Source: Agapetus fuscipes | Lineage: Eukaryota; Arthropoda; Insecta; Trichoptera; Glossosomatidae | Reading direction: 5' to 3' | NCBI GenBank assembly: GCA_951799405.1 | Contig: OX637343.1 | Location: 3,906,001-3,970,000, forward strand | Length of the DNA: 64,000 bases | Shown here: positions 9,583-20,510 of the stretch, piece after piece | How the letters are laid out: every line of letters begins with the position of its first letter | How positions within the stretch are numbered: position 1 is the stretch's first letter | The notes under the pieces: generated by a model | What the model was told of the DNA's origin: nothing | The model's database searches: none | The model's input: only the letters and a program-made list of their open reading frames with translations | Program-made: the position numbers and the translations under genes

Positions 9583-10069
9583 AGGGTGGAGATCGCTCGT
9601 TGGTTTGTGCAAATAACTTTCAACCGTTTTTATTGAGAACCTTTTCTTCTTTATGGCGAATTCCCGCGGATAGCAGGGGCGCCAGTGTCGAGTAGACTGT
9701 TGAGAACCTCGGGAGGAATAAACAGCCTTGCAGTTAGTTAGTAGGTGCTGTTTCAAGTTTATCAGATTTTTGCCCACATTTGCATGTTTCATGTTTTCTG
9801 CCCGTGGGTACGAGCAGAGGTACATCCCGGACACAGTACTCTAACTAAATAAAATCAACCACAGCATTTACCTTACAATGTACGAAAACTAAAACTGCGC
9901 CTCCAGTGAGCGTTTTGGACTTCATGCATTTTTGTCAGAACGCTATGGTTGCAAGTTTTGTACTTGGTGCTGTATGTGCATCGCCTCACGGTCGTGGCCG
10001 GCAAACGCCATGTAGTGCTTGGAATAACTATCATTACCACTGCTGCGTTTAGCACCAAAGACGCTAGAT
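9583..10069. other. No feature recognised
   Basis: Unique-looking sequence; 60-100 codon ORFs show no motifs. Confidence 0.45.
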
Positions 10070-10188
10070 TACTTACACGTCGCTCACTAAAATTACGGAA
10101 GGTTAGGAGTTCGATTCCCGGCAGAGCACCAAAAAAAATCTCGTCGCTGGGCTTAAGTATTCATCTGCCTTTACCAAAGATAATGCCA
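10070..10188 (+). mobile_element. Diverged SINE1-like fragment
   Basis: Box-B-like GAGTTCGATTCCCGGCAGAG, then CGCTGGGCTTAAGTATTCAT and CCTTTACCAAAGA, follow the SINE1 order with an internal deletion. Confidence 0.4.
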
Positions 10189-10225
10189 CTACTAAATTGC
10201 ACTAAGGCCCGGTATTTTCAGCGTT

Positions 10226-10462
10226 AGCTGACTTATAGGTTGGTATGAAGCTGACCACCCATACTGTAAAAAATGGTTCACTTTGCCGATGTCACCCCTA
10301 TGTCAGGGAAGGTCGGCAAAAGTTGTAGGGTTTGTGTTCATTTGAGGTTTGGATTTTATTTGTAAGTAAGTACAAATTCAGCATTTGTAAGCAGGAAACA
10401 CACGTGTTTGTTAGTGGGCATGCATTTGATAAGAGCTATATCTTTGCAACTTAGATTATAGA
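10226..10462 (+). mobile_element. Rep-B retroposon copy
   Basis: GACTTATAGGTTGGTATGAA to TTTGCAACTTAGATTATAGA; subfamily B2. It abuts GGTATTTTCAGCGTTAGC, an end of the MITE family seen at 61268-61402. Confidence 0.75.
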
Positions 10463-10615
10463 CGTAAACTGAATCTGCATGACGTCATCTGTCCGTCAGT
10501 AGCAAGCGAACAAATTAGCTGATGGTATTTGAGCGTGCTTGGCGAGCAGACTTGCTTGGGTCAGCGGCCTGCACAAGGTCCCGCAGCCGCAGCGCGAGGG
10601 ACAATACGCGAGACT

Positions 10616-10965
10616 CTCTTGTACTGCTGCCTCCATACCTCTCTGTACGGGGCCAGACATCTGGAACTGACTATGAGATGATGATAATGGAGATAGTCAT
10701 CTGTGTGTAAAACAAATACTAAATGCAAAAGAAGACAACATGAAGTGTATGCCTGCCAGAGATCATGGGAGGAAATGGTAGGAGAGACACGATAAGTACT
10801 CTCTTATACTGCTGCCTCCATACCTCTGTACCAGGCCAGACATCTGTAACTGACTATGAGATGATGATGATAGAGTTAGTCATCTGTGTGTAAAACAAAT
10901 ACTAAATGCAAGAAAATGTGCTAATTATATGTATGCCTGCTAGAGATCATGAGGGATATTGTTTG
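10616..10965. repeat. Tandem duplication of a ~185-bp unit
   Basis: Units starting CTCTTGTACTGCTGCCTCCA (10616) and CTCTTATACTGCTGCCTCCA (10801) share GGCCAGACATCTG, ACTGACTATGAGATGATGAT and GTCATCTGTGTGTAAAACAA. Slightly diverged. Confidence 0.6.
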
Positions 10966-11049
10966 AATTATAGGAAGGATCCGGGAACGAACTGTTCAGT
11001 ATGACATGCATTGTATAAAGCACCCAGTATTTCAACCATTGTAAGACTG

Positions 11050-11178
11050 CAGCTGAAGCCGACGCCGAAGTTCTGGGAGTGAGGGGACCATGAAGGGAAG
11101 CAGCACAAGACAGAGTCCTGGAGGATTGTGGTGCGGGAGGCCCTGAGCCTTCAAGGCTTATAAGCCGAAGAAAGTAAT
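11050..11178 (+). pseudogene. LINE RT C-terminal end fragment (KMRWADN-type)
   Basis: GCCGACGCCGAAGTTCTGGG, GAAGCAGCACAAGACAGAG and GTGGTGCGGGAGGCCCTGAG match the end of the - strand RT at 35200-35440 (DADAEVL..RGP, REAAQDR, VVREVL). Broken by a stop and frameshift. Confidence 0.55.
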
Positions 11179-11593
11179 GTAAGACTGCAAAGGATGGACA
11201 GGACATGTTCGCAAAATGCCAGGTACACGGTTTCCCAAAGTAATGATGACCAGCCACCGGGGAGGAGGAAGAAAAGTGGCAAGACCCAGGCTGAGATGGA
11301 GGATGAAGTGGGAATAGATACGGCTCAGCTTATACGCAAGAGTGAATTGTGTAAGAAAACGAAGAGATATTTGTTTAAAATGGGAAAGGAGAATCTTGTA
11401 AAATGGAAAAACCAACAACACTCAGCATTACATTTACTCATGGACTAACGCTTTTTTTGTGTCAGCAACTTTTGAATCCTGAGGCAGCGTGGTTTATTTA
11501 GATTTTCAGAAAATCCTTAGGGTAGAGACAGATGAACAAGTAGGTTTCTGCAATTTTCGTCCATTTGGATAGTAAATGTTATATCGGAGTTCA

Positions 11594-11831
11594 GTACCCT
11601 TAGTACGAGTTGCAAAACTTGAGTAATGTAAAGTTTACGGAATATTAAAGAGTGATTTCTCCCAAAATCTGCCGTTTTTGTTTCTTACACTTTATGGTCT
11701 AAGCAAAAGAGTTACAGTGATGAAGAAAATCAAGTTCAAACAAACAAAAACGGCAGATTTTGGGGGAAATCACGCTTTAATATTCCGTAAACTTTACTTT
11801 TCTCAAGTTTTGCAGTTCGTACTAAGGGTAC
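11594..11831. mobile_element. Palindromic MITE, family T, copy 1
   Basis: Left arm GTACCCTTAGTACGAGTTGC ... AAAATCTGCCGTTTTTGTTT and the inverted right arm pair over about 95 bp. Terminal motif shared with 49447-49938. Confidence 0.65.
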
Positions 11832-12235
11832 AGATCTCAACTAAGGCTTCTCGTACAGACGTGAACCGTGCATCCTTTATGTATAATCTCGCTCTGCGGC
11901 CAGAGGTCGTTACTCTGGCTCGCTACTCTACTCGTCCATGTCGTCTTCAAGGCACTGACAGCAACAATAATAATAATAATACTAATAATACATGCTTTAA
12001 ATACCTACTCGATAAACATTATTATTTCATCACCTCGTCAGCGAGTGACGTCACAAGACATCAATCACGAATGATCATCGCTAATGGAAAATCAACTCCT
12101 CTACCCTGAGTATACAACATCGCCTAAACCATCTACTACCAGAACTAAACCATCGCGTTCACAGAAAAATAAAAATGGATGATGCGACATCGCCTGTATG
12201 GAATGTAATGCATTTCAAATCTTTACGTGATCTAT
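11832..12235. other. No gene; short AAT microsatellite
   Basis: An (AAT)n-type run near 11965-11990 in otherwise unremarkable sequence. Confidence 0.45.
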
Positions 12236-12460
12236 AAGCTGTAATCTAAGCTGCAAAGATTTATTACATTTCAGATTCATATTATACGCATTCCCATAAG
12301 CAGACACGTATATAAGTTCGCGCTGACACATGCCGCATGTGGAATTACAACGTAAAAACCCAATCTCAAATAAACATAAGCCCTGCAACTCTTTCCGACC
12401 TTTCATGAAACTGGGGTGACATTGACAAAATGAACCATTTTACAGTATTGGTGTTTGGCC
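12236..12460 (-). mobile_element. Rep-B retroposon copy
   Basis: Left GTAATCTAAGCTGCAAAGAT, right ATGAACCATTTTACAGTATT; subfamily B1 with a lost head end. Confidence 0.7.
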
Positions 12461-12622
12461 TTTGTGGAAATTTTTATGCTAGATAGACAGCTGGGGCTCC
12501 ACGTCCAAGGAAAAGCAGCTTTCTAAAGAAACAGGCGAAACTGGTGCATCCTCAAGGAAGTAGAAAAAGATTGTTAGAAAACGTAAGGAGTACAAAACGT
12601 AAAAAGTGTAAGGCATTTTTTG

Positions 12623-12790
12623 CTCGTCGGAAACCGCGCTTTCGCCATTGCAGAACCGTCCACTTGGAATCAGCTGCCCCCAGAAGTGCGCGCCAACGCC
12701 AAGGAAGGGATTGAAAGTTTTAAGAAGGGAATGAACACCCAATTCTTCACCGCCGCGTCGAGCCTGAAAGCCCCCTTGCAGAGACAGTAG
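12623..12790 (+). pseudogene. CR1/L2-like LINE RT C-terminal fragment
   Basis: The open frame reads LVGNRAFAIAEPSTWNQLPP then FKKGMNTQFF and stops at 12788. The NRAF..AEPSTWNQLP and FKK motifs identify the C-terminus of a CR1/L2-group RT. Upstream RT domains are gone. Confidence 0.6.
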
Positions 12791-13283
12791 TCACGAAACG
12801 GCGCTCTACAAAGCATCAACATCATCTCCACAGTCTTGCACGTATTCTGTGTTGATGTCTGGATCAGTCACAGTGTAGTGAAGATGTGAACACTAGGGCA
12901 GCCAACTAAATGCACGTCCAACCTCTGCCAATACAAACATTCAATAATTGATTGATTGGCTGACGTGTATGAATACATACATACATACCAGTTGGAATAC
13001 CTAATATTAGTTGTGTGTATCAGATACTAGAGCCGGCAGAGTATTTGGGCCAGAGCGACCTTCGCGGAAATATCATACGCTATTATTATTTATTTATTAG
13101 TGAGTACCAGCACTAATGTGCGAGAGCGATGCACAACCTTGGGCACGCATACACACAATTGACAAATGTAAATTGCTGCACCGATGTGGCAAATTATCAA
13201 AAATCTAGTTTCACAAGAATATACTCAATCAATCGGACCGAAAGTGGTTGTAAACCAATCGGAGCACTCCATTGAATGGAGGA

Positions 13284-13565
13284 AATAATAACATTAGGAT
13301 GATTCATTTGGTGAGCGATGTTTTTCAAGAGCCCTATGCGAGCTTGGTTGTCGCTGTAGAAAGCGCCAATTCTCAAGCAAGACCCAGTTGTTGTAAGGCT
13401 GGAATTACCTATAGTGGCCGGCCTTTGGTAAAGTTAGATCAATTTTTCAACCCAACGAAGAGCGCATTTAAAAAAATAATATATTTTTTATTCTCCGCCG
13501 GGATTCGAACTCACTACCTTCCAATCACGAGTCCGATGCGTTAATCACTAGACTACAAACCGGTT
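13284..13565 (-). mobile_element. SINE1a
   Basis: On - the head ACCGGTTTGTAGTCTAGTGA, box B GAGTTCGAATCCC, core, and tail TCACCAAATGAATCATCCTA. Part of the tail is deleted. Confidence 0.75.
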
Positions 13566-13614
13566 TAAGTAGGCAACACGGAGCGAAAATTAAATTAGTC
13601 TGAGAACTAAGATT

Positions 13615-13725
13615 GACATAAAAACCCAATCTCAAATGATCTTCAGCGCAGCAGTTCTTGTCGACCTTCCCTAAAACAGGGTTGACATCGGCAAAGCCTC
13701 ATATCAACCTATAAGTCAAGTAAAG
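13615..13725 (-). mobile_element. Rep-B fragment
   Basis: AAACCCAATCTCAAATGATC to AACCTATAAGTCAAG; an internal deletion removes the GTGAACC...CAGTATGG part. Confidence 0.6.
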
Positions 13726-14143
13726 TTAATATTATTATTATTACAACATTTATATAGCGCCTTTTATGACAGTGTGTCACTGCAAAGGCGCTTTTCCATA
13801 TGGTTGGACGAAGAGGTGAGTCTTGAGACGTCTTTTGAACAGTCTGTCCAAATCCAGTTCCCTCAGTGAGGCGGGAATAGCATTCCAAGTCATTGGAGCG
13901 GCCGCCTTGAATGCCCTTTCTCCAACAACACTGCGGGGCCTTCTTGCGGGGATGTCCAGGCAGCTGCTTCTTGATGCAGCTGACCTCAGTGTTTGTCCGC
14001 GCGAGGTTGTAGTTGCTGGAGACACCAGCTCCATCAGGTACCCCGGAGCACTCCCACGCAGTGCTTTAAAGGTGAGCAAGCCGACTTGGAAGGTGATCCT
14101 TTTAGGGATTTTCAGCCAATGCAGTGCTATATCTGCAACTTAG
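13726..14143 (-). pseudogene. CR1/L2-like LINE RT C-terminus with 3' UTR
   Basis: From about 14143 down to the stop near 13777 it reads IALHWLKIP, LLTFKALRGSAPGYL, GQTLRSAASRS, VVGERAFKAAAPMTWNAIPA, FKRRLKTHLF. That is the full C-terminal motif order of the CR1/L2 group. The 3' UTR contains GGCGCTATATAAATGTTGTA and ends in (TAA)n. The C-terminal frame is intact, so this copy is fairly young. Confidence 0.82.
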
Positions 14144-14489
14144 ATTATAGGCAGGTTCCCTATCGCTGCACCTCTGTCTCAGCTGTTGATACGTCACACG
14201 AGTATAGCAAGGTAATTGCTAACAAATTTGTCGGTTCACGGTGAGTAAACCTCATAGCCTGTACCGCCACCATACATACGCTAACTTATAGCTACTGTAC
14301 ACACATACTCGTACATAATCAATTATATATGTACATATATCCGTGTTTTTCAATCTGCGGGTCACCGGCACTACAAAAATAAAACATAATTTCAGTGGGA
14401 AGGATGGGCTTGTTTATTTAAGATATTTTTTGAAAATTTGCCATTTTGAATTGTTTATATTGAAATGAAATTTAAATATTAAAATTAAT

Positions 14490-14663
14490 ACCTTGCATAC
14501 CTCTTTCATCTCTTCAACATTCATCATTTTCTTCATACATACTCTTCTCTTTTTCTCACTCTGCAGGTTCCATTCTTTCGCAATCTCTTCTATTTGGTCT
14601 ATCCAATCCTTCCTCGGTCTTCCACGCTTTCCTCTGACATTTCCTCCTGCATCCACGCGAAAA
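14490..14663 (-). pseudogene. RTE-like LINE RT C-terminal fragment
   Basis: The open - frame reads GKRGRPRKDWIDQIEEIAKE, WNLQSEKKRRVCMKKMMNVE, EMKEVCKV. Same C-terminal block as 56850-57067. Cut off before the 3' UTR. Confidence 0.7.
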
Positions 14664-14788
14664 GAAATGTTTCGATTTCATTCGTTACTTGATATCAGCG
14701 TAACAGCGTAGTAGGAATGATTGTCTTTGGCATTAATTATTTGGCTTAAAATGGTAGAAAAATCATCGCCATCGTCATAATTTATTGT

Positions 14789-14842
14789 CGCATATATTTT
14801 ATTAGGCGCATATATTTTATTAGGCGCATATATTTTATTAGG
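14789..14842. repeat. 18-bp tandem repeat, three units
   Basis: CGCATATATTTTATTAGG is repeated three times without change; in-frame on either strand (18 bp) but with no coding context. Confidence 0.85.
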
Positions 14843-14884
14843 CGCACTGGGGCTGACAATCCAAGTCGCCATACTGTTGGAGGA

Positions 14885-15700
14885 GTGTCAGATGGCCCCT
14901 GCAGGGTTGCCAAAAGCTTTGCCAGGTACAGTGGGAAACCACAGTGGCCTGGTAAAAGCAAACGTAAGAAAGGAGATGAATGGAATATTGCTACTTTGAA
15001 TGTAAGAGGTATGAAAAATAAGGAAAAAGAACTATTGAAAGAGATGAATGAGAGAAAAATTAAAATTTTATGTGTGACCGAATCTAAAATGAAAGGTGAA
15101 GGAGAGAAAGTTCTGAGTAATGGAAATTTGTTCATTTACTCAGGTGTGAAAGATGGATGTCCTAGACAGGGTGTTGGTGTGATTGTTAGTGAATGTGTGA
15201 AGAGCTATATCAGGAATTATGAATGGATCTCCCCTAGGATTCTCCTAGTAAGGATCAAGTACGACAGAACGAATTTTCTACTGATAGCATGCTATGCGCC
15301 AGTAGATTCAGAATGTATGGAGATTAAGAATGAATTCTGGGATCTGGGAAAATCAGAATGAAAGACAAAGAAGAAAAGGTGATTCTGCTTGGTGACATGA
15401 ACGGATGGGTGGGTAGAAGAAAGGAAGAGTATGAAAGGGTAATAGGACCAAACGGAAGGGGTGTCATCAATGGCAGTGGGAGACGGCTTGTTGACATGTG
15501 TGTGGAGCATGGGATGTTTGTATCAAATACTTGGTATAAGCATAAAGACGTGCACACATACACGTGGTATGGGCCAAATACTCGCACAGTTATTGACTAC
15601 ATATGTATGGAAGAATGTATGAGAGGTGCAGAGATGTCAGAGTCTACCAAGGTATATCTGTGGGCTCAGACCATCATCTCTTGTGTGCAAAAGTAATGAT
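14885..15700 (+). pseudogene. RTE-like LINE endonuclease (APE) domain, frameshifted
   Basis: Frame 1 (14885-15361) reads WNIATLNVRGM, ILCVTESKMKG, GVGVIVSE, RILLVRIKYDRTNFLLIACY then AP. Frame 2 (15358 on) reads KVILLGDMNGWVGRRKEEYE, FVSNTWYKH, TWYGPNTRTVIDYICM. Frame 3 (15663 on) reads GSDHHLLCAKVM. Together these show the catalytic N, E, GDMN, IDY and SDHH motifs of apurinic-type endonucleases in craniofacial-development-protein-2-like retroelements. Two frameshifts and loss of everything downstream inactivate it. First-strand nicking at the target is the family's known role. Confidence 0.85.
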
Positions 15701-15763
15701 AGGCGCCCAAACCTTCACTTGCTTCTTGAAAAATATATAACTCTTCAACTTCTTCTTGAAGTG

Positions 15764-16174
15764 TTATTCACTGGTGTCCGTCCTCGGCTTCAGAGGTAGC
15801 TGGTTCCAGCACAACGGTCCCGCTGAGCCAAACGCCCTATCCACGAAGCCCGTTCTGCTCCGTCGAGGTGGCATTTTCAGCCTGTTGATAGCATCACCTC
15901 TCGCTGAGCGAAGGGTGCACCGCTTAACAACAATCTCCTCAACCTCACACAGTTCAGTCAAATAAGACGTGGCCGCTCCTCTGAGAGAGTTGAATACCTT
16001 AAGGCACACTTTATACTCCACTCTCTCCGGGACACGCAGCCAGTGAAGACGCTGCAATAGAGGAGTGACATGATCGGTTTTATGTCCTTCAAATATTATT
16101 TTTTCTGTGGCATTAAAAACAGCCTGTAACCTAGACAATTGTACATTCGGGGGGCCAAGCATCAGGCATGTCAA
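15764..16174 (-). pseudogene. CR1-like LINE RT C-terminal region
   Basis: 136 codons open on -: RLQAVFNATEKII, DHVTPLLQRLHWLRVPERVE, YKVCLKVFNSL, ATSYLTELCEV, CTLRSARGD, FVDRAFGSAGPLCWNQLPLK. This is the thumb-to-C-terminus motif order of CR1-group RTs. The last segment (FK..LKTHLF) is missing; it abuts the endonuclease pseudogene in opposite orientation. Confidence 0.8.
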
Positions 16175-16598
16175 ACTTTGAAGTTGCTAGAACGCAGGCT
16201 AGGTTCAGTGCCTACAGAAGTATAGAGGAAGGGTAGGTAGTAGGTACGCCGAGCTGAGCGCCCCTGGGTATCATCCCAGTAAGCTGTCTCCCAGGCCTCG
16301 TGCGATCCACATACATAAATACTTGATGGCTTTCATGTGTATACGTATGCTCGGTGCTAGGCCGTGCTGGGCGGCGCTATCTTAGCGAAACTTTCCAAAC
16401 ACTGTTATAATTCCTATGCCAAGTCTATCATATACATATCTAGCATCTACCCACGTAGAAAGTCAGGGGCGACATGCAAGCATATGCCTGCCTACTAGTA
16501 CGAGATATAGAGCACCAGATAATGGGGCCACACAGGTATACGAGTATAACTGTGCGAGACAGTAAATTACAGCTCTCGATGTGGATTCCTAGTCATCG
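16175..16598. other. No feature recognised
   Basis: Unique-looking sequence without repeat or exon signals. Confidence 0.45.
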
Positions 16599-16650
16599 GT
16601 TCCTTGACTTGTGGGTTGGTATGAGTTCACTTGTCAATGTCATCCCTGAT
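16599..16650 (+). mobile_element. Rep-B head fragment
   Basis: GTTCCTTGACTTGTGGGTTG followed by TTCACTTGTCAATGTCATCC; internally deleted and truncated. Confidence 0.5.
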
Positions 16651-16879
16651 AATGTTAGAAGGATCATGCAAGGACCGTCTTGTTGTGACCACATGCTTTA
16701 AGTAAAACCTTAGAACAAAAGTACATCTACACCTGACGATTTTGCCCCACAAAGGAGACCAATGTTGAATCTGTTGCCTTTTTTTTCATTTGTGCCGTTT
16801 CGTGACATTGCCCCCAAAGATTCGGTTTACAGATCGTCCTTGAGACTGTTATGTTATTGTAAAATAATAATATTAATAA

Positions 16880-17206
16880 TCAAAAATACATTGCTGTGAC
16901 GTCAGTGGGTGATGGTGCAGTCGTTTGGCCAAAAGGGACAAGCCGAAGGACTGGAAGTAGTCGTGTTCTTTCGGCTCAACCCGAAGTTTCTCGAAGGTGC
17001 ATTCGGAGACACTAGTTTGGAGCGAAATGTATCCTAGGTACATCCTGAAGGTATCTCTCAATCTGCACATAGCAAGACATTTCTTGACGCGACTTCTGTC
17101 TGCAATCTCTCGAACTACAGATGGCAGTCGTTCCCTTTGCCCTTGGAGCCGCCACTGCAAAAGCACGCTCACGTAACACTGTTGCAGACGGTATGACTCA
17201 TTGACC
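16880..17206 (-). pseudogene. Possible decayed CR1-like RT C-terminus
   Basis: A 111-codon - frame contains LPSVVREIADRSRVKKCL, and another frame contains ERAFAVAAPR just before it. This looks like GERAFAVAAPR..WN.LP..R...FK after a frameshift. The motif order is right but weak. Confidence 0.35.
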
Positions 17207-17615
17207 AATGTTCTAGCTCCACTTTCCGCGTTGACTTATTTAAAAAAAAAATGTTTGTTTTAAATCACTTTAAAATTTTAGTACCGGAACTTCTCTCTGT
17301 TTGAAAAATATCGTCGCGATAAACAGTCGTGGGGGTGACCGCCTCGGGTCCGTCTCTTAGTTAGAAACTTGTTATTGTGAAGTCGCAAGGAGCTGCGGAC
17401 GCTGCAAATATATTATGGTGTCATTATAAGTGACTCGGTGCATTGTGGAGCTCTCCAAGTGTGTGCAAGCCGTGATACTTGCATACGCGCTGCCACAAGT
17501 ACCTACCCAAAACTTTTCCCTGAAACCCAATGTGAAAACTAGTGAGTGCTCTACTTTACATACATTTGTGGTGGAACGTTAACGCTAAGTTTTATACTTG
17601 CGAGTATACTGCACG

Positions 17616-17745
17616 GTGACAAAACAACACATGACATAACGTCACATGACCTTACATCACATGACAGAATATCACATTGCATCACAATAACAGTACATCA
17701 TATGACAAAACAACACACAAAATACATCACAATGACAAAAACTCG
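17616..17745. repeat. Degenerate ATGACA/CATCACA array with inverted-repeat end
   Basis: Short units such as CACATGACATAAC, TTACATCACATGACA and CAACACACAAAATACATCAC follow one another. Bases 17616-17650 are the inverse of 20199-20233 (31 of 35 positions by eye), so this may be one end of a 2.6-kb unit. Confidence 0.5.
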
Positions 17746-17803
17746 CAATTAACATATACATTTATTTGGCCTATTACTTACTTAAAGTGTCCAGAACCAC
17801 CTA

Positions 17804-19326
17804 TAGTGTAAGAGCCGGCCGCACGAAACCTTACCTCATTTCTACCAGGCAGAGACTAGTAAGAGGTGATGCTCCACATTAATAACCTGCTTTTAGCACA
17901 AAAATTAATGTTCCAAACCTGGAGCGTTTTGAATGCGGCCATTTTTTTGTAAATTATAAAAAACGATCTTTTGAAGTTAGTTGTATGAGCCATGGAGATA
18001 AAGTAAAAAAATATTATACTACATACATTACTTGTAATAAGAGGATAAACATACTACAAATTTGTATTTCCAACCCTTCTTGTTCAGGAAAAAAAGGGGT
18101 AAAATGTTATTTTTTACAATATATTTTATAACTCAAAAACAAAATAGAAATTGTGATATTTTTGTACGTAAAATATAGAAACATAATTTTTTACACAATA
18201 ATGACCTTTTACATATTCTTGCTATCTGCTAAAGTTTCAGAGAAAATAAAGTTTGAAGTGAAATATTTTCCCAAAAACCGTTATAGCGTTTCCCGTTTTT
18301 TGGTCAAAATCCGGTTTGAACGCCTTAGTGTTTGATTGTAAAAATATATAAAAAATACCATCCCCTAGAAGATTAAATTGCCTGTAAAACTGTATGGATA
18401 TAAACTATTTTATCGTGAAAGGTTTGAACAGAATAGCGGTTAATCTTGTGGTAACATATTTTGCGTGATATTATGATGATAATATGAAATCATCATAATA
18501 TTACGTAGATACTCGAGCTAGATAGGTAGGTACTTATATACAACCATCAAAATACGTTACAAAAGTTAAACCGCTATAACATACAATCCTTTCACAATAA
18601 AAGAGTAAATATTCATACAATTTTAAAGGAAATTTAATCTTCTAGGTGATGGTATTTTTTATAAATTGTTAAAATAAAATACTAAGGCGTTCAAACCGAA
18701 TTTTGAACCAAAAACGGGAACTGCCGTAAAGTTTTTTAGAAAATGCTCTGAAACTACAGCAGATAGCAAGAATATGTAAGAGGTCATTATTATATAAAAA
18801 TTTAAGTTCTTATATTTGACGTACAAAAATATCATATTTTTTATTTTTTTTTTGAGTTATAAAATATATTGTAAAAAATAACATTTTACCCTTTTTTCTC
18901 CTGAACAAGAAGGGTTGGAAATACAAATTTGTAGTATGTTTATGCTCTTATTACAAGTAATGTACGTAATATCATATTTTTTTACTTTATTTCCATGGCT
19001 CATACAACTAACTTCAAAAGATCGTTTTTTATAATTTACAAAAAAATGACCGCATTCAAAACGCTCCAGGTTTGGAATATTTTTTTTTATTCAAAAAGCA
19101 GGTAATTAATATGGAGCATTAGTTTTTACTAGTCTCTGCCTGGTAGTCGATGAGGTAGTTTGCACCATTTTTTGGGCCTCTTTGAAGAGGCCGCATCCAA
19201 AACGCTCCAGGATAGGAAACGGCAGATCTGTGAAAAAATCATGTACTCGATGCAAACTACCAGCCTGACCATGTCTCTGCCTGGTAGTCGATGAGGTAAG
19301 GTTTCATACGTCTAGCTCTTAGACTA
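17804..19326. repeat. 1.5-kb long-arm palindrome (foldback element)
   Basis: Left arm from TAGTGTAAGAGC, ACGAAACCTTACCTCAT, CCAAACCTGGAGCGTTTTGA and AACCCTTCTTGTTCAGGAAA onward is mirrored by the right arm (TCCTGAACAAGAAGGGTTGG, CAAAACGCTCCAGGTTTGGA, ATGAGGTAAGGTTTC, GCTCTTAGACTA). Arms are roughly 650-700 bp around a centre near 18490. The right arm carries an extra partial duplication (19140-19300). No ORF with domain motifs. A non-autonomous foldback transposon is inferred. Confidence 0.8.
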
Positions 19327-19792
19327 CTATGCTCAGTATCTCCAGTGACTAGCGGCAGCCACTGCATTGTCGTTTCCGTGAAACAGGTCCATCAGTGTGC
19401 ATCTTTCACCAATTAGGGGGCACACCAACATATGCGCCGAGTCCTGGACATCCCCGCAATCGCCCAGGGTGTCCTGTCCACGGTCCAGCAGGCCCCACCT
19501 CTGAAGGTTTGTCCTATTATAATCCCGTGACTTAAAGATTAGCATGGGTCTAGCTATTCTTACCTGTAAAAATTAGTGCATACTATGCCGTTGACGGCCC
19601 GTTGCCCACCCTGATTGTAAATAAAGGCGGCATAAGTTGTAAAAATCACATAAAATATATGCGTGTGTTTCATTTTTTCAGGTTCCTTTTGCAGGTTTTG
19701 GGTATTTTCTGTTTTGAGTTGTGTGATGTTTTTCCATGCGCCGTTTATGGTATGTTCTGTTTTAGGCAGTGGCTGTCTTTCATTGGGGGATG

Positions 19793-20055
19793 GTGGCTTA
19801 TAGGTTGGTATGAGGCTGACCACCCATACTGTAAAAAATGGTTCACTTTGCCAATGTCACCCCTGTTTCAGGGAAGGTCGGCAAAAGTTGTGGGGCTTAT
19901 GTTCATTTGAGGTTTGGATTTTATTTGTAAGTACACATTCAGCATTTGTAAGCGCGAACTACACTTGTTGGTTTGTGGGCATACATCTGAGAGCTTTAAA
20001 TGAATATATCCTTGCAACTTAGATTATAGATTATTATTATTATTATAGATTATAG
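19793..20055 (+). mobile_element. Rep-B retroposon copy
   Basis: Starts at CTTATAGGTTGGTATGAGGC (first bases lost), ends CTTGCAACTTAGATTATAGA followed by an (ATT)n/TATAG tail. Subfamily B2. Confidence 0.8.
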
Positions 20056-20198
20056 TGGGGATTATCCCTATAAGTGAAATCGGAAAATTGAAATTTCATG
20101 AGAAGATAAAACTAGAAGTATGTAAATTATATTAATAGAAATACAGACGAAGTATTTTCTCACTATTTTTCTGACCGAAGAGGCTAACATATTGTTTT

Positions 20199-20233
20199 GT
20201 CACGTGATGTTATGTCATGGGATGTTTTGTCAC
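20199..20233. repeat. Inverted partner of 17616-17650
   Basis: GTCACGTGATGTTATGTCAT and following bases are the reverse complement of 17616-17650 with about four mismatches. Confidence 0.5.
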
Positions 20234-20510
20234 TGGTGTTCCATCCTGGGGCCAAACTGCACATGGCGGAGTCGGCACACAAAGACCCGCTCCACATCCA
20301 GCCGCTGCGATGAAACATTTTCAAGTGGCGAGTCCACAAACTATTGCAGCTACGTATATAATATATAAGCTGGCCTGACTAACTATAGGTACAGCAAAGT
20401 TAAACACTTTCCACGAGGGCGTATATATAAAATAATACTTCTATACGAAACATGCGAGCATATTTTATTCTGCAAAAATACCAACACATAACTTATTATA
20501 ACATTTGATA

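Noticed and set aside
14678..15135. - strand ORFs opposite the endonuclease
   Set aside because: Shadow frames; repeated APNKIY is only the 18-bp tandem repeat.
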